This document shows, piece after piece, positions 1 to 6,429 of a stretch of 8,481 nt of DNA; within the stretch, counting starts at the first letter, position 1; each line of letters begins with the position of its first letter. A model generated the notes under the pieces. It had not been told where the DNA came from. It made no database searches and saw nothing but the letters and a program-made list of their open reading frames with translations. Origin of the DNA: an uncultured Bacteroides sp. (lineage in GTDB: Bacteria; Bacteroidota; Bacteroidia; Bacteroidales; Bacteroidaceae); NCBI GenBank assembly GCA_959606905.1, contig CAUHML010000140.1, positions 1 to 8,481 on the forward strand. Direction: 5' to 3'. Both the position numbers and the translations under genes were made by a program.

Positions 1-14
1 TCGAAATAATTTTT

Positions 15-44
15 GTTTTAATCTCTTTTTCTTTTCGTTTTAAT
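15..44 (+). repeat. GTTTTAAT octamer repeated 22 bp apart upstream of the first gene
   Basis: GTTTTAAT occurs at 15-22 and again at 37-44, in the same orientation with a 22-bp period, close to two helical turns. Each copy follows a run of T, and the whole stretch is T-rich. The repeats lie just upstream of, and nearly touch, the proposed -7 element at 48-55, so they could be a tandem activator site. Low-complexity sequence could give this by chance. Confidence 0.3.
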
Positions 45-47
45 TTG

Positions 48-55
48 TATTTTTG
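48..55 (+). promoter_or_regulatory. Putative Bacteroides -7 promoter element for the glycosidase operon
   Basis: TATTTTTG fits the Bacteroides housekeeping -7 consensus TAnnTTTG. Transcription would start about 60-63, leaving a leader of roughly 20 bases before the ATG at 83. No good TTTG -33 element lies 19-21 bases upstream, only a T-run near 26-30, so the promoter may be weak or need an activator. This is the only candidate promoter found upstream of the enzyme and sigma genes. Confidence 0.45.
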
Positions 56-82
56 TCCCGTCAGCAAAATGAGATAATACCT

Positions 83-1465
83 ATGAAAAAACAATTACTG
101 ATCTTTTTAACAATTTGTTGTTTCCCGTTTATGCTAAATGCACAAATGCCGGAACGTACTCCCGAGAATATTGCAAAATACAAAGAATTGTGCCGTGCTC
201 ATATTTATAAAGATATGAAAGGCATGTATCGTGAAGCCGGAGGAGCTTTAGTCTTTCCATTCCTTGCTCCGGGAAGTAATCAATACTTGGATATGCTATG
301 GGATTGGGATTCTTGGTTGAGCAACATCGCTCTGCGTCAAATCTTATTAGAGAACGGCACGGAAAAGGATAAGCAGGAGGCCCTGAAGTACGAACAGGGA
401 TGCATCCTCAATTCCTTGCACTATGGAGGTATGGACGGTTGGATTCCTATCTGGATAGAACGGAATGCCCCTAGCCGCGAAGAGATGTTGAAAACACGGA
501 ACCCTTGGAAAAGCAATATGCACAAACCTACATTGGCACAACATGCCGCCTTTATTGTCCGCAATATGAACGGGGATGCGGAGTGGTTGCGCGATGATTT
601 TTATACGTTGCAGGCATTTGTCTGTAAATATTTGAATTTTCATCGTCACAAGGCGACCGGGTTATTCTATTGGGAAACTGATGAGGCTATCGGAGTTGAT
701 AATGATCCCAGTACTTTTTATCGTCCTCAAGGCAGTTCGGGATCCATCTTCTTGAACGCGTTGATGTATCGCGAATTACAGGCTATGGCATACTTGGCCG
801 GCTGTCTGAATTTGGATGATATAGCAGTTTCCTTTGAGAAAGAAGCGGCGGTATTGAAAGGAAAGGTACAAGAACATTGTTGGGACCCGCGTGACCGTTT
901 TTATTATAGTGTGGATTTGAATCTGCTTCCGGTGGAGAAACCGGATATAAAGGGGCTGTACCCGGGACAATTGTTTCTGCACGTAGGGCAGCCGCGTGAT
1001 TATGATTGTTTGATTCAGCGTCTTAGTGTGTGGAGCGGATTTATGGCGATGTGGGCTGAAATAGCCACTCCGGAGCAAGCAAAGGAAATAGTGCGGATTC
1101 ATTTTCATGATACTTGCTCCTTTAACGCTCCGGCGGGAATCCGTACTTTGTCTCCTTTGGAAAAAATGTATAATGTACGTGCCAGTGGGAATCCGTCTTC
1201 CTGGCAAGGTCCGGTTTGGATTAATGTGAATTATCTGGTCTTTCGTGGATTGGTGAAATATGGATTTACGGAAGAGGCCCGGGAATTGGCGGAAAAGACC
1301 ATTTTGCTTTTGGGACGTGACTATGAACGTTTCGGGGCATTACATGAATATTATCTGCCTGATAATGGTGAGCCGGTATTGAATAAAGGTTTTCAGAACT
1401 GGAATTTACTGGTGTTGAATATGGCTGCATGGTTGGATGGGAAACCGTTCGTTACTGAATTCTAG
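83..1465 (+). CDS. Secreted clan GH-G-like (alpha/alpha)6 glycoside hydrolase (GH63 / mannosylglycerate-hydrolase-like)
   Basis: This 460-residue protein is probably a periplasmic exo-acting glycosidase. Residues 1-20 form a signal peptide (MKK start, hydrophobic core, LNA cleavage before Gln21). The rest is one catalytic domain of the size expected for a stand-alone (alpha/alpha)6 barrel, with no accessory domain. Landmarks shared with GH37, GH63 and mannosylglycerate hydrolases are WDWDSW (73-78), GVDND (204-208), WQGPVW (374-379) and HEYY (421-424) followed by an Asn-Gly turn. By family analogy Asp206 is the likely general acid and Glu422 the likely base. The start is set at 83: the in-frame TTG at 53 lies inside the -7 element, and starting at 83 puts the signal peptide at the N-terminus. 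The gene ends two bases before the sigma factor start. Fold and hydrolase class are fairly sure; the exact family and substrate (probably an alpha-linked gluco- or manno-oligosaccharide) are not. Confidence 0.8.
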   Translation: MKKQLLIFLTICCFPFMLNAQMPERTPENIAKYKELCRAHIYKDMKGMYREAGGALVFPFLAPGSNQYLDMLWDWDSWLSNIALRQILLENGTEKDKQEALKYEQGCILNSLHYGGMDGWIPIWIERNAPSREEMLKTRNPWKSNMHKPTLAQHAAFIVRNMNGDAEWLRDDFYTLQAFVCKYLNFHRHKATGLFYWETDEAIGVDNDPSTFYRPQGSSGSIFLNALMYRELQAMAYLAGCLNLDDIAVSFEKEAAVLKGKVQEHCWDPRDRFYYSVDLNLLPVEKPDIKGLYPGQLFLHVGQPRDYDCLIQRLSVWSGFMAMWAEIATPEQAKEIVRIHFHDTCSFNAPAGIRTLSPLEKMYNVRASGNPSSWQGPVWINVNYLVFRGLVKYGFTEEARELAEKTILLLGRDYERFGALHEYYLPDNGEPVLNKGFQNWNLLVLNMAAWLDGKPFVTEF

Positions 1466-1467
1466 GT

Positions 1468-2070
1468 ATGAAGCTGCCTCTTGACATAGAGCGGGAATTA
1501 ATTCGGAAACTTATAAATGGAGACAAGATTGCTTTCAGCCATCTTTTCTCTTTTTATAAGTCCCAGGTCCTTTATTATTGTGTCCATTTTGTCAAGGATA
1601 AAGAGATAGCTGAGGATATAACACAAGATATTTTTTTGACCGTTTGGGAAAAGAAGGAAGATATTCGGATTGAGCAGTCTTTTTCCGCTTTTCTTTATAC
1701 TATAGCAAGAAATCGTATTTACGATATATTTCGTTCTCTGTCTGCCCGATCTGTGCTATACGAAAAACTGATGGAACAGGCCATTGATTATGTAGATGAT
1801 GTAGAGAAGAGTCTGGAAGAAAAGAATATTCAGGAATTGATTGCACAGGCTTTGGAGCAGTTGAGTCCGCGCCAACGGGAGATTTTCGAATTGAGCCGGA
1901 ATAGAGGACTGTCTCATAAAGAAATAGCTGAACAACTTGGTTTGTCTGTTTATACCGTGCAAGATCATATAAAAAATGCATTAGAGAAAATTCGTGCTTA
2001 TCTGATCCCTTTCATAAGTGCCTGTCCAATACTTGTAAGCCTAATCATATTAAAATACGTTAAACCATAA
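1468..2070 (+). CDS. ECF-type RNA polymerase sigma-70 factor, Bacteroides expansion family
   Basis: This 200-residue protein has the two-domain ECF layout. Region 2 (about 23-92) contains the AEDITQDIF helix that binds core polymerase and the WEKKEDI...AFLYTIARNRIYDIFR segment used in -10 recognition. Region 4 (about 122-178) contains LSPRQREIFELSR and a helix-turn-helix (about 149-171, SHKEIAEQLGLS then VYTVQDHIKNAL) that would read the -35 region. Residues 179-196 form a hydrophobic tail beyond region 4. The ATG follows the glycosidase stop codon by two bases. No ribosome-binding site or promoter is visible upstream, so expression probably depends on the enzyme transcript. The next gene encodes a FecR-like protein, the usual partner that holds such sigma factors at the inner membrane. 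The target promoters cannot be read from this window. Confidence 0.93.
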   Translation: MKLPLDIERELIRKLINGDKIAFSHLFSFYKSQVLYYCVHFVKDKEIAEDITQDIFLTVWEKKEDIRIEQSFSAFLYTIARNRIYDIFRSLSARSVLYEKLMEQAIDYVDDVEKSLEEKNIQELIAQALEQLSPRQREIFELSRNRGLSHKEIAEQLGLSVYTVQDHIKNALEKIRAYLIPFISACPILVSLIILKYVKP

Positions 2071-2134
2071 GATTCCTATCCCCACCTTTTGCTTTTGATT
2101 CGTATCCTTTATAGAGAAACGAAAGAAATGCATA

Positions 2135-3121
2135 ATGAAAGAAAAACAAAAGATACATTATTCGGTTTGGAAAAGATTTGTTGACGGTATTTATACCTGT
2201 AAGGATATTGAGGAGCTGTTGGCAGACAAAAAGACAGACCGGTCAAAAGACTTTGATGAAGCTTCTGCTTGTTTATGGAAAACTGGTGAGGAAGAGTCTT
2301 CATCCTCATGGGAGGAATGGATTTCCAATGAGCGTCAGGCACTTCAAATTATCAGCAATTACGAGGACAGGCGTCGGAGTCAATCTATCTATTTAGTAAA
2401 AAAATGGGGGAGCATTGCTGCGGCTGTATTGCTTTGCATCGTTTTGAGCGTAGTTTATTTTGCTAATCCGGCAGACATGAAGGTTGCTCAATATGAAATA
2501 CACGTACCTTATGGTAAAAGACAAAAAGTGGTGCTCCCTGACGGGACAAAAGTGATCTTGAATGCAGGCTCTTATATGAAATATCCGAGGCAGTTTGGAA
2601 AAGAAGACCGTTACGTTCATTTCAAGGGAGAGGCTTATTTTGATGTAGCTAAAAATAAAGACTGTCCTTTCATTATTCAAAGTCAGGATTATAAAATACG
2701 TGTTTTGGGTACTACTTTTAATCTGAATAATTATGAAGATAGTGAGGAACTGCAACTGACTCTATGCACAGGAAAGGTGCTGATGAATTTCGGCGAAGAA
2801 CAATTGAAACTGACTCCCGGAGAGCAATTGGTATTGGATAAAACCAATATGCATCTGGAACGTGAGCATGTGAATACTCAAAATTATATGTTGTGGATGC
2901 AGAACAAGTTATACTTTAACCGTACTCCGATACAAGAAGTGACGAGGAGGTTGGAACGGGTGTATAACTACACTATACAATTGGACTCAAGTTTTGTCTT
3001 TAATAATTTTCTTTCAGGTACGCATGATAATAGGAGTTTGGAGGCGGTTTTGGAGTCCATTCGCTTGGCTACGGGAATTAAATACAGGAAAGAAAACAAT
3101 TCGTATATTCTATATAAATAA
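2135..3121 (+). CDS. FecR-family anti-sigma factor with C-terminal DUF4974 domain
   Basis: This 328-residue inner-membrane protein probably inhibits or regulates the sigma factor encoded just upstream. Residues 1-90 are charged and cytoplasmic, where the sigma factor would bind. Residues 91-110 (WGSIAAAVLLCIVLSVVYFA) form the only membrane span. The periplasmic part starts with a FecR domain (about 118-215), with the typical VPYGKRQKVVLPDGTKVILNA, GEAYFDVAK and VLGTTFNL strands. It ends with a DUF4974-like domain (about 257-327). The last 70 residues resemble the STN domain of the transporter encoded next door. A 64-base gap separates it from the sigma gene, with no clear terminator or TAnnTTTG element. 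The susC-like gene follows after 28 bases. An upstream ATG at 2128 is out of frame. Family assignment is firm; the partner is inferred from gene order. Confidence 0.93.
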   Translation: MKEKQKIHYSVWKRFVDGIYTCKDIEELLADKKTDRSKDFDEASACLWKTGEEESSSSWEEWISNERQALQIISNYEDRRRSQSIYLVKKWGSIAAAVLLCIVLSVVYFANPADMKVAQYEIHVPYGKRQKVVLPDGTKVILNAGSYMKYPRQFGKEDRYVHFKGEAYFDVAKNKDCPFIIQSQDYKIRVLGTTFNLNNYEDSEELQLTLCTGKVLMNFGEEQLKLTPGEQLVLDKTNMHLEREHVNTQNYMLWMQNKLYFNRTPIQEVTRRLERVYNYTIQLDSSFVFNNFLSGTHDNRSLEAVLESIRLATGIKYRKENNSYILYK

Positions 3122-3149
3122 TACCTTAATAATTAAATAATCAAGATCT

Positions 3150-6100
3150 ATGAAACAACATGCGAAGAGGGCTTCGTGGGCCCGAGTATTGCTTGTACCG
3201 ACCTTGTTGCTAGGTTCGGCATCTATGGCTGCTTTCCCTGTGCATGCAGCACAAGTTGAATTGAATCAGACTGTTACATTGCAGATGCGTAAAGTAAAAT
3301 TGGCTGATGTGTTCAAGAAACTGAGTAACCTTTCCGGTTATGAGTTTTTCTATGATGAGAGTGTTGTCCAAAAGTATAATATGATTGATATTGATTTGGA
3401 CAATGTAAGTTTCGACCAGGCTTTAGAGCAAATCAGGAAACAAACTAGTCTGCAATTGAGCAAGGTGAATAATACCATTGTGGTGAGTCTTGCCAAACAA
3501 GTACTGGCATCTTCCGGTAAAGTACAGGCTTCCAGGCATAGAGTCACCGGTAGAGTAACCGATGCTAATAATGAACCGCTGATTGGGGTAAGTATAGTTA
3601 TTCAAGGAAATAGCGGAGGAACTATAACGGATATTGACGGACGTTATACGTTGGAAGAAGTGGATGCCGATGCCACTTTGGTCTTCTCTTACATCGGTTA
3701 TGTTCCACAGAAAATAGTTGTCGGAAATCAGCAGATATTGAATGTACAAATGAAAGAAGACAACCAGACTTTGGAAGAAGTCGTAGTAATAGGTTATGGT
3801 GTGCAAAAGAAAAGGGATATGACCGGTTCCATTGCTTCTATTAAAAGTAAGGATATCACAGCTATTCCTACTACCAATGCCTTGGAGGCATTACAAGGAA
3901 AAGTAGCCGGACTTGATCTTACAAACTCTTCGGGGCAAGCAGGAAGCACACCTAATTTTACGATCCGTGGAGAGCGTTCATTGACGGCTAGTAATGCTCC
4001 GTTGATTCTTGTGGATGGTATTGATTATGGTACCTCGCTAGATATAAATCCCACTGATATAGAATCTATTGAAGTGTTAAAAGATGCCTCTTCTACAGCT
4101 ATTTATGGAACACGGGGTGCGAATGGTATTATTATGATTACGACTAAAAAGGGAAAAGAAGGAAAGTCAAAAGTATCCTTTAATGCTTTTGTTTCTTCTA
4201 CCATGATAACTGATTATCCTGATATCATGGATGCTGAAGAATATGCCCAATACAAAAGAGAGGCCTATCGGGACAGAACAACAGGAAAATACGCAGAGGA
4301 TGCTGCTGTATTTGCTCCTGAAGAACTGACTTATCTGGAAAAAGGATATGATACGAACTATCGTGACATGTTGATGCACAACGGATTTAACCAAAATTAT
4401 GAGGTGTCTGTATCCGGGGGCAATACGAAAACCAAACATAATATATCTTTGGGTTACAGAAGCGAAGAGGGACTCTTTAAGGATGATAATTATAAACGGT
4501 ATAATGCCCGTGTAGCACTGGACCATCAATTGTTTGACAATGTGCAGGTAGGGACAAACATTATCTATGCCTATGTAGATAAGAATAATCGTTATAGTCC
4601 GCTGAATATGGCTAATAAAATTGTTCCTATCTCGAAACCTTATGATGAGGAGGGGAATTTAGTGATGTATCCGTCTCCCGGTTATAATACTCAGATGAAT
4701 CCGTTGATTGACGATCAGGAGGGCATGCGTGTGGATAATACCATCCAGGAGCGTTTCTTCGGCAGCTTGTACCTGAACTGGAATATCACCAAGGATATTT
4801 TATTCCGTACAACGCTGGGATTGAACTCAGTGAATGTGCGTAGAGGCTTTTTCTGTGATAAGAACTCGTTGCAGGGAAGTGGCAAGGATTCACAATCCTA
4901 TAAAGAGCACACCATGACACGTAATCTGACATGGGAGAATGTGCTGACTTATTCAAAGGACTTCTCTGATATCCATAGTTTGCAGGCAATGGTTGGAACC
5001 AGTACGATTCTCAACTCTAAAGAATATACCTATGCAGGTGGAAAGGGACAAGTATATGCTGATAACTGGTTCCATAATTTGTATTCCAATGAAAAAGAAA
5101 TCACTATAAAGAGTTCACTGGTCGATCAAAATCTGGCTTCCTTCTTTGGGCGTGTTAATTATAAATTGATGGATCGCTATATGCTGACTGCTTCTTTGCG
5201 TGCCGATGGTTCTTCTGTTTTTGCACCAGGTAAGAAATGGGGCTACTTTCCGTCTGTAGCACTGGCCTGGCGTATCAATGAAGAGAATTTCCTGAAAAAT
5301 GTGGATGCTATTTCAAATTTAAAACTCCGGTTGAGTTGGGGACAATCTGGCCAATGTGCTATTGATCCTTATCAAACCGTTGGTTTGCTGGGTAACTCCA
5401 CTTATTCGTTCAATAATGAGGGAGCTTATGGATTCTATCCTAAAACGATGTCAAACAAGGAACTGACTTGGGAAACTACCACGCAGTATAACCTTGGTCT
5501 GGATTTCGGATTTTTTAATAATCGTATTTCAGGTAGTATTGATATTTACAAGGCAGAAACCCGGGATATTTTAATGAATCGTGTAATTCCATCTATTAAC
5601 GGTTATGCTTCGGTTATGGAAAATATCGGTAAGACTGAAAGTACTGGTGTTGATTTGACACTGAGCACGGTTAATATTCAAAACAAGAACTTCTCCTGGT
5701 TCTCAGATTTCTCATTGTCACACAATAGGGAAAAAATAAAAGAACTTGCTTCGGGACAATTAAAGGATGAGGCGAATGCTTGGTTTGTAGGAGAACCTTT
5801 CAAAGTGTTTTATGATTATAAGAAAGAAGGTATCTGGCAATTGGGTGAAGAGGCTGCCGCTGCTGCCAATGGACAGGAACCGGGTGATATAAAGGTACAG
5901 GATGTGGATGGTAATGGTGTCATAACGACAGATGATCGTATCATTTACAGTCAGCGTCCGGATGTAACTTTTGGTTTCAATAATACTTTTAATTATAAGG
6001 GGTTTGATTTGTCTGTATTCTTGTATGCTCGTTTGGGTCAGTGGATTGCGTATGATTATAATACTACGTATCGTATCAATGCGTTGGAAAATGGTGGAAA

Positions 6101-6419
6101 TGTAGATTACTGGACTCCCGAGAACCCTACCAATGCTTTTCCGCGTCCTAATAAAAGTAAGAGTTATACACAGGTTACTTACTATTCAACGTTGAAGTAT
6201 GAAGATGGTTCTTTCTTTAAAATACGCGATATTACGTTGGGATATACTTTCAAACCGGAACTTTTGAAACATCTCAATCTATCCAGACTCCGTGTATATG
6301 CTACAGCAAAGAATTTCTTTACTTTCAGCAAGATTGATAATTATGATCCCGAACAGGGAGGAAGTATTTCTTTCCCTATGACAAAACAACTTGTATTTGG
6401 TCTGAATGTAGAATTTTAA
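3150..6419 (+). CDS. SusC/RagA-family TonB-dependent outer-membrane transporter with STN signalling domain
   Basis: This 1089-residue protein is the outer-membrane channel of a SusCD glycan importer, powered by TonB. In order: a long signal peptide (1-34, ending VHA-AQ); an STN domain (about 41-114) that signals to FecR-type anti-sigma factors; a carboxypeptidase-regulatory-like beta domain (about 131-203, GRVTDANNEPLIGVSI and YIGY); a TonB-box-like EEVVVIGYG (209-217); a plug (about 218-335) with ALQGKVAGL, LVDG and the SusC signature DIESIEVLKDASSTAIYG...GANGI; then the beta-barrel, ending with an aromatic Phe typical of outer-membrane barrels. Residues 918-929 carry a DxDGNG...DD calcium-loop-like motif often seen in this family. 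The length is normal for an STN-containing SusC and no frameshift is seen. The 28-base AT-rich gap upstream holds no obvious promoter, so transcription comes from read-through or from a sigma-specific promoter inside fecR. The transported glycan is unknown. Confidence 0.96.
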   Translation: MKQHAKRASWARVLLVPTLLLGSASMAAFPVHAAQVELNQTVTLQMRKVKLADVFKKLSNLSGYEFFYDESVVQKYNMIDIDLDNVSFDQALEQIRKQTSLQLSKVNNTIVVSLAKQVLASSGKVQASRHRVTGRVTDANNEPLIGVSIVIQGNSGGTITDIDGRYTLEEVDADATLVFSYIGYVPQKIVVGNQQILNVQMKEDNQTLEEVVVIGYGVQKKRDMTGSIASIKSKDITAIPTTNALEALQGKVAGLDLTNSSGQAGSTPNFTIRGERSLTASNAPLILVDGIDYGTSLDINPTDIESIEVLKDASSTAIYGTRGANGIIMITTKKGKEGKSKVSFNAFVSSTMITDYPDIMDAEEYAQYKREAYRDRTTGKYAEDAAVFAPEELTYLEKGYDTNYRDMLMHNGFNQNYEVSVSGGNTKTKHNISLGYRSEEGLFKDDNYKRYNARVALDHQLFDNVQVGTNIIYAYVDKNNRYSPLNMANKIVPISKPYDEEGNLVMYPSPGYNTQMNPLIDDQEGMRVDNTIQERFFGSLYLNWNITKDILFRTTLGLNSVNVRRGFFCDKNSLQGSGKDSQSYKEHTMTRNLTWENVLTYSKDFSDIHSLQAMVGTSTILNSKEYTYAGGKGQVYADNWFHNLYSNEKEITIKSSLVDQNLASFFGRVNYKLMDRYMLTASLRADGSSVFAPGKKWGYFPSVALAWRINEENFLKNVDAISNLKLRLSWGQSGQCAIDPYQTVGLLGNSTYSFNNEGAYGFYPKTMSNKELTWETTTQYNLGLDFGFFNNRISGSIDIYKAETRDILMNRVIPSINGYASVMENIGKTESTGVDLTLSTVNIQNKNFSWFSDFSLSHNREKIKELASGQLKDEANAWFVGEPFKVFYDYKKEGIWQLGEEAAAAANGQEPGDIKVQDVDGNGVITTDDRIIYSQRPDVTFGFNNTFNYKGFDLSVFLYARLGQWIAYDYNTTYRINALENGGNVDYWTPENPTNAFPRPNKSKSYTQVTYYSTLKYEDGSFFKIRDITLGYTFKPELLKHLNLSRLRVYATAKNFFTFSKIDNYDPEQGGSISFPMTKQLVFGLNVEF

Positions 6420-6429
6420 CTGGTAAAGA

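Noticed and set aside
53..82. An in-frame TTG start at 53 that would add ten residues to the glycosidase.
   Set aside because: The TTG forms part of the proposed -7 element, the extension would bury the signal peptide behind polar residues, and the ATG at 83 gives a classic MKK signal sequence.
776..1207. A 143-codon open frame on the minus strand inside the glycosidase gene.
   Set aside because: It mirrors a well-supported coding gene, has no recognisable domain and is rich in residues typical of antisense translation. The same holds for the other minus-strand frames in the window.
2099..2123. Inverted repeat TTCGT/ACGAA between the sigma and anti-sigma genes, considered as a terminator.
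   Set aside because: The arms are only five bases with a 15-base loop, and no T-run follows.
2071..2134. A possible promoter in the 64-base gap before fecR.
   Set aside because: TTTG-like boxes and a TATCCTTT are present, but none fits TAnnTTTG with sensible spacing.
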